In this document: positions 27,808 to 37,059 of the stretch, in pieces | How positions within the stretch are numbered: position 1 is the stretch's first letter | How the letters are laid out: the number at the start of each line of letters is the position of its first letter | Position numbers and translations under genes: made by a program | Source: Lysobacterales bacterium | Lineage (GTDB): Bacteria; Pseudomonadota; Gammaproteobacteria; Xanthomonadales; Xanthomonadaceae | DNA length: 38,409 bases | Direction of reading: 5' to 3' | NCBI GenBank assembly: GCA_017302075.1 | Contig: JAFLEB010000009.1 | Location: 1-38,409 of the forward strand | The notes under the pieces: model-generated | Seen by the model: the letters and a program-made list of their open reading frames with translations, nothing else | The model's database searches: none | Told to the model about the DNA's origin: nothing

Positions 27808-28269
27808 TCACTTGACGATGCGCAGGTGCCCGCCGCGCTTGGGCGGCTCCGGTGTGTCGTCGCCGGGACCTTCATCCGAGGCCCTCGGCGCGGAGGCAGT
27901 CGGCGCGTCGACCTCGTCCGCCGGCAAAGTGCCCTGCGGATCGTCCGGCAAGGCCATGCCGTGGCCGGTTTCGCGGGCATAGATCGCGATCACCGCGGGC
28001 AACGGCACCAACACCGACTGGCTGACCCCGCCGAAGCGGGCGGTGAAGCCCAATGCGTCGTTGCCCATCTCCAGCCGCGCCACCGCGCGTTCGGCGATGT
28101 TGAGCACGATCCGGCCGTCCTTCACGGCATGCGCCGGTACGCGCACGCCCGGCTGGGTCGCATCGACCAGCACGTGCGGGGTCATGCCGTTGTCGACGAT
28201 CCATTCGTACAACGCGCGCAGCAGGTAGGGGCGATGGCTGGTCATCGCCGGCGGCATCGGTTCGGCCAT
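27808..28269 (-). CDS. sspB: ClpXP protease specificity-enhancing factor SspB
   Basis: 153 aa adaptor that tethers ssrA-tagged proteins to ClpXP. The folded N-terminal domain (about 10-115) includes RPYLLRALYEWIVDNGMTPH and FTARFGGVSQSVLVP. An acidic, Pro-rich linker follows, and the last residues GGHLRIVK match the XB tail that docks on the ClpX zinc domain (LRVVK in E. coli). The start at 28269 is preceded by AAGGA; an ATG at 28245 is possible. It follows sspA by 30 bases, the conserved sspA-sspB pair. Confidence 0.95.
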   Translation of the reverse strand: MAEPMPPAMTSHRPYLLRALYEWIVDNGMTPHVLVDATQPGVRVPAHAVKDGRIVLNIAERAVARLEMGNDALGFTARFGGVSQSVLVPLPAVIAIYARETGHGMALPDDPQGTLPADEVDAPTASAPRASDEGPGDDTPEPPKRGGHLRIVK

Positions 28270-28299
28270 GTCATGCGTCCTTGCGTCGCGCGCCGCGGA

Positions 28300-28938
28300 T
28301 CACTGCGGCATGTCGCGCAGCTGCTTTTCCTGGTCGGTCAGGCTGCGCAGGAACCCCGGGTTGCGGAAGATCCGGTTGCCGTAGTCCTCGATCGCCTTGC
28401 CGTCCTTCGGCAGGCCGACGCCGAGGGCGTCGAGGCGCCAGATGATCGGCGCCATGGCGCAGTCGGCCAGGCTCATTTCCGGATTGAGGAAGAACTTGCT
28501 GGCCTTGAACAGCGGGATCGAGGCGGTCAGCAGCTCCTTGAGGCGCTTGCGGCCGGCTTCCGCCTGCTGCTTGTTGCCGAGCTGGATGGCCTGCACCTGC
28601 GGCACCCAGTCGTGCTCGATGCGCAGCATCGCCAGGCGCAGGCGCGCGCGCGACAGCGGGTCGACCGGCATCAGCGGCGGATGCGGATAGCGCTCGTCGA
28701 GGTATTCGCTGACCACGCTGGCCGCATACAGGACCAGCTCGCGCTCGACCAGGGTCGGCACCGAGTGGTAGGGATTCAGGTCGATCAGGTCTTCCGGCGG
28801 ATTCTGCGGGTCGACCGGGATCAGGTCGTAGGTGACGCCCTTGGCGGCGAGCACCAGCCGCACGCGATGGCAGAGGACGTCGTCGACCGAGGAAAACAGC
28901 GTCAGGGCGTTACGCATGCGCGGACTCACAGCCATCAT
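28300..28938 (-). CDS. sspA: Stringent starvation protein A (GST-fold, RNA polymerase-associated)
   Basis: 212 aa. GST-like N-terminal domain (ALTLFSSVDDVLCHRVRLV and the NPPEDLIDLNPYHSVPTLV region) and an all-helical C-terminal domain. The PHP surface motif needed for activity in E. coli SspA is present (YPHPPLMP, about residue 85). It associates with RNA polymerase and affects stationary-phase transcription. GGGAG lies 8 bases before the first of two adjacent ATGs. It follows petC on the same strand, the order seen in many beta- and gammaproteobacteria. Confidence 0.95.
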   Translation of the reverse strand: MMAVSPRMRNALTLFSSVDDVLCHRVRLVLAAKGVTYDLIPVDPQNPPEDLIDLNPYHSVPTLVERELVLYAASVVSEYLDERYPHPPLMPVDPLSRARLRLAMLRIEHDWVPQVQAIQLGNKQQAEAGRKRLKELLTASIPLFKASKFFLNPEMSLADCAMAPIIWRLDALGVGLPKDGKAIEDYGNRIFRNPGFLRSLTDQEKQLRDMPQ

Positions 28939-28982
28939 CAGGACAACTCCCGCGCCCGGTCCCCGCCGGACGCACCCGCGCC

Positions 28983-28999
28983 GCCCGCACGATGCGGGC
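28983..28999 (-). other. Hairpin between petC and sspA
   Basis: GCCCGCA and TGCGGGC with a 3-base loop form a 7-bp stem 41 bases after the petC stop. No T-run follows, so it is probably an mRNA processing or stabilising structure separating petABC from sspAB. Confidence 0.4.
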
Positions 29000-29040
29000 A
29001 GCCGCCAAGCGTCGTTCCCCGTGCTGCGCGTGACGCCGCG

Positions 29041-29802
29041 TCAGTGAACGTCCCGCCAGTATTCCTTCTTCAACAACCACGCCATCAAGGTGAAGAAGGA
29101 GAGGAAGAGGATCACCCACACGCCGAGCGCCGGCCGCTTCAGGGCCGCCGGCTCGCCCGCGTACTCGAGGAACGCGGCGATGTCGCGCACGGTCTGGTCG
29201 AACTGCTGCGGGGTCTGCGAACCCGCCTGGCTGATGCTGAAGCCTTCCACCGGCAGTTCGCCCGACGCGGTCTTCGCGCCGAACACCGGTTGCTGCAGGC
29301 CCTGCATCTCCCACAGCGGGTTCGGCATCGAGGCGTTCGGGAACAGCTTGTTGTTCCAGCCCAGCGGACGCGACTCGTCCAGGTAGAACGACTTCAGGTA
29401 GGTGTAGATCCAGTCGGAGCCGCGCACGCGCGCGATCACCGACAGGTCGGGCGGCGCCTTGCCGAACGCGGCCAGGCCCATCTCCGCGGTCATCGGCGAG
29501 ATCACGTGGTCGCCGATCTTGGCGCCGGTGAAGTTCAGGTTGGCCTGCACCTGGTCCTCGGTCAGGCCGAGGTCCTCGCCGATCCGCGCGTAGCGGACGT
29601 ACTTCAGCGAGTGGCAGCCGCTGCAGTAGTTCATGTACAGCGCGGCACCGCGCTGCAGCGAGGCCTTGTCGTCGAGGTCGGTGCCCGACTGCTGCAGGCC
29701 GCCGGTCTCGCTGGCGAGGGCGCTGGCGGAGATCAGCAGGCCGGCGGCGAAGGTCGCGGCGCGGGACAGGAAGGGTCGCTTCATGGCAGGCATGTCAGTC
29801 AT
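29041..29802 (-). CDS. petC: Cytochrome c1 of the bc1 complex
   Basis: 253 aa. An N-terminal signal (MKRPFLSRAATFAAGLLIS) exports it. The haem c site is NYCSGCHSLKYVRY (CxxCH, about 60-64). The ISPMTAEMGLAAFG region follows, and a C-terminal anchor (LGVWVILFLSFFTLMAWLL) ends LKKEYWRDVH. It passes electrons from the Rieske centre to soluble or membrane cytochrome c in the periplasm. The start at 29802 overlaps the petB stop by 8 bases. An ATG at 29784 gives a tighter signal peptide and is a fair alternative. Confidence 0.96.
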   Translation of the reverse strand: MTDMPAMKRPFLSRAATFAAGLLISASALASETGGLQQSGTDLDDKASLQRGAALYMNYCSGCHSLKYVRYARIGEDLGLTEDQVQANLNFTGAKIGDHVISPMTAEMGLAAFGKAPPDLSVIARVRGSDWIYTYLKSFYLDESRPLGWNNKLFPNASMPNPLWEMQGLQQPVFGAKTASGELPVEGFSISQAGSQTPQQFDQTVRDIAAFLEYAGEPAALKRPALGVWVILFLSFFTLMAWLLKKEYWRDVH

Positions 29803-31066
29803 GCGTCGTCACCCGTTCCGGCACCGGCTTGGTCTTGTCGAGCTTGGTCCACAGCGGCATCGTGATGAAGAACGCGAAGTAGAGGAAGGTCAGCACGCGG
29901 CCGATGATCGCCTCGACCGGATCGGTGCCCGGGCCCGCGCCGATCTTCGCCAGCCACAGGAAGCTGACCGCGAACACCAGCAGCATCACCCAGCTCAGCA
30001 GGCCGCGGTAGCGGTAGGACTTGACCGGCGACTTGTCCAGCCAGGGCACCAGGAACAGCATCACGATCGCGCCGAACATCACCAGCACGCCCCACAGCTT
30101 GATGCCGAAGAACGAGGGCACCACGCGGAGCATCGCGTAGTACGGGGTGAAGTACCACACCGGCTTGATGTGCGACGGCGTCACCAGCGGGTTCGCCTCG
30201 GTGAAGTTGTCGTGTTCCAGGAACCAGCCGCCGAAGGTCGGGGCGAAGAAGATGATGAAGGCCGCGATGATCAGGAAGAACCCGACGTAGAAGGTGTCCT
30301 TGACCGTGTAGTACGGATGGAACGGCACGCCGTCCGCAGGCGCCGTGGCCGACCAGCGGTTGCCCTTCGGGCCCTTCTTGATCTCGACGCCGTCCGGGTT
30401 GTTCGAACCGACCTCGTGCAGCGCGAAGATGTGCAGCACCACCACCAGCAGCAGGACCAGCGGCAACGCGATGACGTGCAGCGCGAAGAAGCGGTTCAGG
30501 GTGGCGTCGCCCGGGTTGTAGTCGCCCATGATCCATTCGGTCAGGCCGCCGCCGATCACCGGGATCGCGCCGAACAGCGAGATGATCACCTTGGCGCCCC
30601 AGTAGGACATCTGGCCCCACGGCAGCACGTAGCCCAGGAAGGCCTCGGCCATCAGCACCAGGTAGATCACCATGCCGAGCAGCCACACCAGTTCGCGCGG
30701 CTTCTTGTACGAGCCGTACATGAGGCCGCGGAACATGTGCAGGTAGACGACGATGAAGAACAGCGAAGCGCCGGTGCTGTGCATGTAGCGGATCAGCCAG
30801 CCCCACTCCACGTCGCGCATGATGTATTCGACCGAGGCGAAGGCTTCCGCCGCGCTCGGCTTGAAGTGCATCGTCAGGAAGATGCCGGTCAGGATCTGGT
30901 TGACCAGCACCACCATCGACAGCACGCCGAAGATGTACCAGATGTTGAAGTTCTTGGGCGCGTAGTACTCGGACATGTGCTTCCGGTACACCGGCATCAT
31001 GCCGGGCGCGCGTTCGTTGACCCAGTTCCAGACCGTGTCGACGCTGCGGGTGATGATGTTCGCCAT
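29795..31066 (-). CDS. petB: Cytochrome b of the bc1 complex
   Basis: 423 aa integral membrane subunit with two haems b and the quinol and quinone sites. Haem-binding histidines are in YMHSTGASLFFIVVYLHMFR and ALHVIALPLVLLLVVVLHIF. The PEWY-type motif of the Qo site appears as KPVWYFTPYYAML, that is, a PVWY variant as in other xanthomonads and related groups. A C-terminal set of membrane helices is present. It starts 3 bases after petA ends and overlaps petC, so petABC is one tight operon. Confidence 0.97.
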   Translation of the reverse strand: MANIITRSVDTVWNWVNERAPGMMPVYRKHMSEYYAPKNFNIWYIFGVLSMVVLVNQILTGIFLTMHFKPSAAEAFASVEYIMRDVEWGWLIRYMHSTGASLFFIVVYLHMFRGLMYGSYKKPRELVWLLGMVIYLVLMAEAFLGYVLPWGQMSYWGAKVIISLFGAIPVIGGGLTEWIMGDYNPGDATLNRFFALHVIALPLVLLLVVVLHIFALHEVGSNNPDGVEIKKGPKGNRWSATAPADGVPFHPYYTVKDTFYVGFFLIIAAFIIFFAPTFGGWFLEHDNFTEANPLVTPSHIKPVWYFTPYYAMLRVVPSFFGIKLWGVLVMFGAIVMLFLVPWLDKSPVKSYRYRGLLSWVMLLVFAVSFLWLAKIGAGPGTDPVEAIIGRVLTFLYFAFFITMPLWTKLDKTKPVPERVTTHD

Positions 31067-31069
31067 GGC

Positions 31070-31666
31070 TTACGCGGCTCCCTTCGGGTCGACGCCGATC
31101 ACCAGCATGGTGTCGCTTTCGAAGTGGTACGGCGGCACCGGCAGGTTCAAGGGCGCGGGCTGCGCCTTCAGCACCCGGCCGGCCAGGTCGTAGCGCGACT
31201 TGTGGCAGGGGCAGAAGTAGCCGCCCTTCCAGTCCGGGTCGAACGGTTCCGGCTTCACTTCGGGCAGGAACTCCGGCGCGCACCCCAGGTGCGTGCAAAC
31301 GCCGACCAGCACCGAGATCTCGGGCTTGATCGAGCGGGTCGGGTTCTGCGCGTACTTGGGCTGGTCGGACGCCGCCGACTGCGGGTCGGCCAGCAGGTTG
31401 TCGAGCGACTTCATGACGTCCAGCATCGCCGAGGAACGGCGGGCGATGAAGATCGGCTGGCCACGCCAGTTGATCACCAGCTGCGCGCCTTCGGCGAGGG
31501 CACTGATGTCCTGGTTCACCGGCGCACCGGCGAAGCGGGCCCGCGCACTGGGGCTCCAGGACTTGATGAAAGGCACCGCGGCGAACCCCGCCCCGACCGC
31601 GCCGACCACTGCCGTGGTCGCGGTCAGGAACCTGCGCCGGCCGGTGTTGACCTCTTCGTTGGCCAT
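31070..31666 (-). CDS. petA: Rieske iron-sulfur subunit of the bc1 complex
   Basis: 198 aa. The twin-arginine-like signal anchor TGRRRFLTATTAVVGAVGAG indicates Tat export with the helix kept as anchor. The [2Fe-2S] ligands are in CTHLGC and CPCHKS. It transfers an electron from ubiquinol to cytochrome c1. It is the first gene of petABC, with a TTGTCG-N18-TACACT promoter about 90 bases upstream, inside the end of the transglycosylase gene. Confidence 0.97.
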   Translation of the reverse strand: MANEEVNTGRRRFLTATTAVVGAVGAGFAAVPFIKSWSPSARARFAGAPVNQDISALAEGAQLVINWRGQPIFIARRSSAMLDVMKSLDNLLADPQSAASDQPKYAQNPTRSIKPEISVLVGVCTHLGCAPEFLPEVKPEPFDPDWKGGYFCPCHKSRYDLAGRVLKAQPAPLNLPVPPYHFESDTMLVIGVDPKGAA

Positions 31667-31751
31667 CCCGCACTCCGAAAAATTGCCAAATTACGCTCGC
31701 GGGAGGCAGCCGTTGCGCGCTGGCGCGCCGACTGGCCGCGAAGGACACGCA

Positions 31752-31781
31752 AGTGTAACGGAACGCTTAACGGGCCGACAA
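31752..31781 (-). promoter_or_regulatory. Sigma70-type promoter for petABC
   Basis: On the minus strand: -35 TTGTCG (31776-31781), an 18-base spacer, and -10 TACACT (31752-31757). It overlaps the last codons of the upstream transglycosylase gene. The predicted leader before petA is about 80 bases. Confidence 0.45.
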
Positions 31782-32684
31782 TCCGCCCGTGCCGTTGGCG
31801 GCGATCGGGTTGAGCACCCCGCGGTAACGCTCCGCCAGCACCCCGACGCGCTGGACGTAGCGCTGGGTCTCGTTGTAGGGCGGGACGCCCTTGTACTTGT
31901 CGACCGCGCCCTCGCCCGCGTTGTAGCCGGCGGCGGCCAGGGTCAGGTTGCCGTCGAAGCGCTTCAGCAGCCAGGCCAGGTAACGCACCCCGCCGCGGAT
32001 GTTCTGGGTGGCGTCGAAGGCATCCCCCACCCCGAACCGGCGGGCGGTCGCCGGCATCAGCTGCATCAGGCCCTGGGCCCCGACCCGCGACAACGCCTTC
32101 GGGTTGAACGCCGACTCGGCGTGGATGATCGCGCGGACCACCGCTTCTTCGACGCCATGCTCGCGCGCCGCTGCCCGGATTTCGTCCTGGTAGGCCGTGG
32201 TATTGAGGCGCAGGGTGCGGAAATCCACGCCGGGCTTGGCCCCGCAGGCGTAGCAGGTCTCCATGTAGCTGTAGCGGATGGTGCGGATCGAGGCGCCCGA
32301 GACCCCCGTCGGCCGCGCACTCGTGTAGTGGCGGACACCATCCTTCCCCGTGTAGGCGTAGACCTGCCCGCGGATCAGGCGCGGTCCCACCCCGGGGGCG
32401 ACTGCCGGAGGCGGGGCGGACGTCGCGGCGGGCGTGGCGACCGCGGTGCGATTCTGCTCGGGCCGGTCCGGCATGGGCGGGGCGCTGGCCGCTGGCTTGG
32501 GCTTCGGCTTGGGGGCACGCTCGGCCTTGTAACTGCCGACCAGCTTGCAGCGGGCACCGGGGATCCGCTTGTTGGCATAGGAAGTGATCCCGTCTGCGCC
32601 ATCGCAGCGGTACACGTTGCCGGCGACCACGACGGGCGCAGCCAGCACGGCGAGGCACAACACGGCGAGGCGCAGTCCCGTCAT
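31767..32684 (-). CDS. Secreted lytic transglycosylase with N-terminal DUF4124 domain
   Basis: 305 aa. The signal peptide [21 protein letters not shown] is followed by a DUF4124-like segment ([20 protein letters not shown]). A Pro/Ala/Lys-rich linker comes next. The SLT domain (about 180-295) has the catalytic Glu in [19 protein letters not shown], then [27 protein letters not shown] and [11 protein letters not shown]. It cleaves peptidoglycan glycan strands with 1,6-anhydro product formation. The ATG at 32684 has GGGGAG upstream; longer in-frame starts would cross into the miaB leader. It is divergent from miaB and followed by petABC. Confidence 0.93.
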   Translation of the reverse strand: MTGLRLAVLCLAVLAAPVVVAGNVYRCDGADGITSYANKRIPGARCKLVGSYKAERAPKPKPKPAASAPPMPDRPEQNRTAVATPAATSAPPPAVAPGVGPRLIRGQVYAYTGKDGVRHYTSARPTGVSGASIRTIRYSYMETCYACGAKPGVDFRTLRLNTTAYQDEIRAAAREHGVEEAVVRAIIHAESAFNPKALSRVGAQGLMQLMPATARRFGVGDAFDATQNIRGGVRYLAWLLKRFDGNLTLAAAGYNAGEGAVDKYKGVPPYNETQRYVQRVGVLAERYRGVLNPIAANGTGGLSAR

Positions 32685-32767
32685 CGCGGCAGTCTCCCCG
32701 CTCCCGCCTGCGCATGCAACTGATTGATTTTGCTGAACGGGAGCCGACCATGGCCGCGGCCTGCCCG

Positions 32768-32773
32768 TACAAT
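32768..32773 (+). promoter_or_regulatory. -10 box upstream of miaB
   Basis: TACAAT in the context CCGTACAATGCG, the same form as the tRNA promoters here. No good -35 is seen 16-18 bases upstream. It lies downstream of the longest possible miaB start (32714), supporting a later start codon. Confidence 0.4.
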
Positions 32774-32818
32774 GCGTGCCCCGGCGCGGATTCACCGCCG
32801 TCTTCCCGGACCCAGCCC

Positions 32819-34213
32819 ATGCCCATGCTCCATCCCGCCGGCACGCCCGGCGACCTGCCCGCCCCGCGCCGCGCAACCACCGGCAAAGTCTTTATCGAGA
32901 CGCACGGTTGCCAGATGAACGAATACGATTCGGCGAAGATGGCCGACGTTCTGGCTGAGCATGAGGGCCTTGAGTTGACCGACAACGTCGCCGAGGCCGA
33001 CGTCATCCTGGTCAACACCTGCTCGATCCGCGAGAAGGCGCAGGAAAAGGTGTTCAGCCAGCTCGGGCGCTGGCGCCAGCTCAAGCAGGACGGCAAGCCG
33101 GTCCTGATCGGCGTGGGCGGATGCGTCGCCTCGCAGGAGGGCGAAGGCATCGTCAAGCGCGCCCCGTTCGTCGACCTGGTATTCGGGCCGCAGACCCTGC
33201 ACCGCCTGCCGGAGCTGATCCGCGAGCGGCGCCAGACCGGGCGGCCGCAGGTCGACATCAGCTTCCCCGAGATCGAGAAGTTCGACCGCCTGCCGGAGCC
33301 GCGCGCCGACGGGCCGTCGGCCTTCGTCTCGATCATGGAAGGCTGCAGCAAGTACTGCAGCTTCTGCGTGGTGCCCTACACCCGCGGCGAGGAGATCAGC
33401 CGCCCGTTCGAGGACGTGCTGGTCGAAGTCGCGGAGCTCGCGGCGCAAGGCGTGCGCGAGGTCAACCTGCTGGGCCAGAACGTCAATGCCTACCGCGGCG
33501 CGTACGGCGACGGGGAGGTCGCCGACCTCGCCCTGCTGATCCGGGCGATCGCCGGCATCGAGGGCATCGGCCGGATCCGCTTCACCACCTCGCACCCGCT
33601 GGAGTTCAGCGACGCGCTCATCGAGGCGTACCGCGACGTGCCGCAACTCGCCGACTACCTGCACCTGCCGGTGCAGAGCGGCAGCGACCGCGTGCTGGCG
33701 GCGATGAAGCGCGGCTACACCGCGCTGGAGTTCAAGCAGAAGCTGCGCAAGCTGCGCGCGGTGCGGCCGGGCATCTCGATCAGCTCGGACTTCATCGTCG
33801 GCTTCCCCGGCGAAACCGACGCCGACTTCGAGAAGACCATGAAACTGATCGAGGACGTGGGCTTCGACCAGAGCTTCAGCTTCATCTATTCCCGGCGCCC
33901 GGGCACGCCCGCCGCCGACCTGCCCGACGACGTCCCGGATGCGGTCAAGCATGCCCGGCTGTCGCGGCTGCAGGCGCACATCAACGCCCACAGCTTCGGC
34001 ATCTCCGAGGCGATGGTCGGCAGCGTGCAGCGCGTGCTGGTCACCGGCCCCTCGCGCAAGGATCCGAACGAACTGACCGGCAAGACCGAGAACATGCGGC
34101 AGGTGAACATCGCCGCGCCGGCACGGCTGGTCGGCCAGTTCGTCGACGTCGCGATCACCGAGGCCCTGCCGAACTCGCTGCGCGGCCGCGTCGTCACCGC
34201 CGACGCGACCTGA
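32819..34213 (+). CDS. miaB: tRNA-2-methylthio-N6-dimethylallyladenosine synthase MiaB
   Basis: 464 aa from the start used here. Radical SAM methylthiotransferase acting on A37 of tRNAs that read UNN codons. The N-terminal UPF0004 domain carries three cluster cysteines: [24 protein letters not shown] and [11 protein letters not shown]. The radical SAM motif is [17 protein letters not shown]-terminal TRAM domain ends near [17 protein letters not shown] chose the ATG at 32819 (MPMLHPAG), because the frame upstream to 32714 lies ahead of the TACAAT -10 box. An ATG at 32825 is equally possible. It is convergent with the amidohydrolase gene. Confidence 0.95.
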   Translation: MPMLHPAGTPGDLPAPRRATTGKVFIETHGCQMNEYDSAKMADVLAEHEGLELTDNVAEADVILVNTCSIREKAQEKVFSQLGRWRQLKQDGKPVLIGVGGCVASQEGEGIVKRAPFVDLVFGPQTLHRLPELIRERRQTGRPQVDISFPEIEKFDRLPEPRADGPSAFVSIMEGCSKYCSFCVVPYTRGEEISRPFEDVLVEVAELAAQGVREVNLLGQNVNAYRGAYGDGEVADLALLIRAIAGIEGIGRIRFTTSHPLEFSDALIEAYRDVPQLADYLHLPVQSGSDRVLAAMKRGYTALEFKQKLRKLRAVRPGISISSDFIVGFPGETDADFEKTMKLIEDVGFDQSFSFIYSRRPGTPAADLPDDVPDAVKHARLSRLQAHINAHSFGISEAMVGSVQRVLVTGPSRKDPNELTGKTENMRQVNIAAPARLVGQFVDVAITEALPNSLRGRVVTADAT

Positions 34214-34220
34214 GCCCAAG

Positions 34221-34237
34221 CCGCGCGCTCAGCGCGG
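34221..34237. terminator. Small GC hairpin between miaB and the amidohydrolase gene
   Basis: CCGCGC and GCGCGG with a 5-base loop that includes the stop codon of the convergent amidohydrolase gene. There is no T-run on either strand. It may be a weak shared end for both transcripts. Confidence 0.3.
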
Positions 34238-35893
34238 GGCCTCGTAGACCGGCTTGCCGTCGACGTAGGTGGCGCGTACTTGCAGGCTGCGCAGCGCCGC
34301 ATCCGGCACCGCCAGCGGATCCTCGGCCAGCACCACGAAGTCCGCGCGCTTGCCGGCGGCGAGGCTGCCCAGCTCGCCTTCCGCGAAACCGGCGTAGGCC
34401 GCGTCGAGGGTGAAGCCGCGCAGCGCCTCGTACGCGGTCAGCTTCTCCTGCGGCATCCAGCCGCCGGCCGGCTTGCCCGCCGCGTCGGCACGGCTCACCG
34501 CGGAATACAGGCCGAGCCGCGGATCCACCGATTCGACCGGAAAATCGGAGCCCAGCGCGAGGCGCGCGCCGCTGTCGCGCAACTGGCGCCACGCATAGGC
34601 ACCGACGATCCGCTGCGGGCCGACGCGATCGCCGGCCCAAGGCATGTCGCTGGTCGCGTGGGTCGGCTGCATCGAGGCGATCACCCGCATCGCCGCCAGC
34701 CGCGGCAGGTCGGCGGCCGCCAGCACCTGCGCATGTTCGATCCGCCAGCGATGGTCGCCGGCCGCGGCTGCGCCCAGGGCCTCGGCATAGACGTCGAGGC
34801 TGACCCGGTTGCCGCGATCGCCGATCGCGTGGGTGGCGACCTGCACGCCGCAGCGCTTCGCCTTGGCGCTGGCGACCGCGAGTGCCTCCGGCGACATCAC
34901 CATCAGGCCCCGGTTGCCATGGTCGTCGCTGTAGTCCTCGAGCATCGCCGCGCCGCGGCTGCCCAGCGCGCCGTCGGCGTACAGCTTCACCGCGCGCATC
35001 TGCAGGCGACCCGACGGGTGTCGGTACAGCCCGTCGCGACAGAGCGCCGCCAGCGCGGCGGCATCGCCATCGGCCATCGCGTAGATGCGCAGCGGCATCG
35101 CCCCGCGGTCCGCGAGGCGCTGGTAGCGGCGCAGTTCGTCGAGGCTGATGCCGGCATCGTGCACGCCGGTGAGGCCGTGCTGCACCGCGGCCTGCATGCC
35201 CAGCGACAGCGCGCGCTCCAGCGTCGCCTGGTCCAGCGCCGGCCGCGCCTGGTCGAGCAGCAGCATCGCGTTGTCGACGAAGATGCCGGTCGGCCGGCCT
35301 GCCGCATCGCGCAGGATCTTGCCGCCGTCGGGCTGCCAGGTGCCGGCGAGGTCGCGGCCGACCGCGCGCATCGCCGCGCCATTCGCCCAGCCGGCGTGGC
35401 CGTCGATGCGCGAGAGCCATACCGGACGATCCGGGAACACCGCATCCAGCTCGGCGGCGGTCGGGAACGCGCGCTCCGGCCAGTCGTTCTGGTCCCAGCC
35501 GCGCCCGACCAGCCAGGCGCCCGGCGCCAGCGTGCGCGCATGCGCCTGCAGGCGACGCAGCACCTCCTGCTTGTCGGTCGCGCCGGTGAGGTCGGCTTCC
35601 ATCATCGCCATGCCCAGCCCGCTGACGTGCGCATGCGCGTCGATCAGGCCCGGCACCACGGTGGCGTCGCCGACGTCGATCCGCCGCGCCTGCGGGAACT
35701 GCGCGGCGAGCGTGGCGGGATCGCCCACCGCGAGGATCCTGCCGTCGGCGTCGTAGGCCATCGCCCGGGCCAGCGGGCGGGCCGCGTCCATGGTGTGGAT
35801 GCGCGCGGCGGTGAGCAGGGTGGCGGGCGGCTCCTGCGCCTGCGCCGGCCCCAGCGCCAATGCAGCGGCGAAGATCCATGCGGTCCTGTGCAT
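34229..35893 (-). CDS. Secreted YtcJ-type metal-dependent amidohydrolase
   Basis: 554 aa. The signal peptide MHRTAWIFAAALALGPAQAQ suggests a periplasmic location. Amidohydrolase superfamily motifs: VVPGLIDAHAHVSGLG (HxH metal site), AVKLYADGALGSRGAAML, THAIGDRGNRVSLDVYAEA, RIEHAQV, MQPTHATSDM and LALGSDFPVES. The C-terminal barrel-closing part is GKRADFVVLAEDPLAVPD. Relatives are annotated as amidohydrolase family 3 or YtcJ, and no natural substrate is assured. The ATG at 35893 has GGGGAGGG just upstream; a far longer open frame over the ABC genes is spurious. Confidence 0.92.
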   Translation of the reverse strand: MHRTAWIFAAALALGPAQAQEPPATLLTAARIHTMDAARPLARAMAYDADGRILAVGDPATLAAQFPQARRIDVGDATVVPGLIDAHAHVSGLGMAMMEADLTGATDKQEVLRRLQAHARTLAPGAWLVGRGWDQNDWPERAFPTAAELDAVFPDRPVWLSRIDGHAGWANGAAMRAVGRDLAGTWQPDGGKILRDAAGRPTGIFVDNAMLLLDQARPALDQATLERALSLGMQAAVQHGLTGVHDAGISLDELRRYQRLADRGAMPLRIYAMADGDAAALAALCRDGLYRHPSGRLQMRAVKLYADGALGSRGAAMLEDYSDDHGNRGLMVMSPEALAVASAKAKRCGVQVATHAIGDRGNRVSLDVYAEALGAAAAGDHRWRIEHAQVLAAADLPRLAAMRVIASMQPTHATSDMPWAGDRVGPQRIVGAYAWRQLRDSGARLALGSDFPVESVDPRLGLYSAVSRADAAGKPAGGWMPQEKLTAYEALRGFTLDAAYAGFAEGELGSLAAGKRADFVVLAEDPLAVPDAALRSLQVRATYVDGKPVYEAPR

Positions 35894-35967
35894 CCTGCCC
35901 TCCCCGGGCGTCCGGCATCCGAGCCCGGACTCTGCAAGAGATGGCAGGCCACCGCAACCGCGCGGCG

Positions 35968-37059
35968 TCAGTCCAGCCGCTTGCGGAAGCGCAAGGTCGC
36001 CATGGCCATCATCGCGGCGGTGAACCCCAGCAGCGCGAACACCTCGGGCCACAAGTCGGCCAGGCTCGCGCCGCGCAGGATGACGCCGCGGATCAGCCGC
36101 ATGAAATGGGTGAGCGGCAAGGCTTCCGCGATCCACTGCGCGGGCCGCGGCATGCCGTCGAACGGGAACATGAAGCCGGACAGCAGGATCGACGGCAGGA
36201 ACAGGAAGAACGCCATCTGCATGGCCTGGAACTGGGTGCGCGCCAGCGTGGACACGAACAGCCCCAGGGTCAGGTTGGCGACGATCAGCAGCATCGCCGC
36301 GCCGTACACGCCCGCCAGGCTGCCGCGGATGGGCACCTCGAACAGCGCCGCCCCCAGCAGCAGCACGACGCTGACCTGCACCAGCCCGACCGCGATGTAG
36401 GGCAGCACCTTGCCGACCATCAGCTCGCCGCTGGACACCGGCGTGGTGATCAGCAATTCCAGGTTGCCGCGCTCGCGCTCGCGGACGATGGCCATCGCGG
36501 TGAACATCACCATGGTCATGGTCAGGATCACCCCGATCAGCCCGGGCACCACGTTGATCGCCGAGATCCGGCGCGGGTTGTAGAGCGGCAGCACGCTGAC
36601 CTGCGCGGGCGCCGCCTTCGCAGCGGGGTTGCCGGCGTCCAGCGGCATGGCGGCGAGCTGCCGGGCGGCGGCCTGCACCGAGGTATCGCTGCCGTCGACC
36701 AGCACCTGCACGGCCTCGCGCCCCTCGATGCGACGGCGCTCGAAGTCCGGCGGCACCAGCACGCCGACCTTGATCCGGCCCTCGCGCAGCAGCGCCTGCA
36801 GTTCCTGCGGCGTGCGCGCGCCGGCCACCGGGCGGACCACGCCGGTGGCCCACATGTCCTGCACCAGCGCGCGCGAACCCGCGGTGCCGGCCATGTCGGC
36901 GGCGGCGGCCGGCAGGTTGCGCACGTCCGGATTGATCGCATACCCGAACAAGAGCAGCTGCAGGGTCGGGATGCCGATCATCATCGCCAGCGTCATCCGG
37001 TCGCGGGCCATCTGCCGGATTTCCTTCAGCATCACCGCGAGCACCATCGCCGGCTTCAT
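35968..37059 (-). CDS. ABC-2 type efflux permease (YbhR/YbhS-like)
   Basis: 363 aa. One N-terminal membrane helix (MLKEIRQMARDRMTLAMMIG, then IPTLQLLLFGYA) precedes a large periplasmic domain (about 45-170). Five more helices follow, with NVVPGLIGVILTMTMVMFTA and the conserved ERERGNLELLITTPVSSGELMVGK after the second helix. The stop is 74 bases upstream of the amidohydrolase gene. The ATG overlaps the ATPase stop (ATGA). It is probably an exporter for drugs or lipophilic compounds together with the upstream ATPase and fusion protein. Confidence 0.92.
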   Translation of the reverse strand: MKPAMVLAVMLKEIRQMARDRMTLAMMIGIPTLQLLLFGYAINPDVRNLPAAAADMAGTAGSRALVQDMWATGVVRPVAGARTPQELQALLREGRIKVGVLVPPDFERRRIEGREAVQVLVDGSDTSVQAAARQLAAMPLDAGNPAAKAAPAQVSVLPLYNPRRISAINVVPGLIGVILTMTMVMFTAMAIVRERERGNLELLITTPVSSGELMVGKVLPYIAVGLVQVSVVLLLGAALFEVPIRGSLAGVYGAAMLLIVANLTLGLFVSTLARTQFQAMQMAFFLFLPSILLSGFMFPFDGMPRPAQWIAEALPLTHFMRLIRGVILRGASLADLWPEVFALLGFTAAMMAMATLRFRKRLD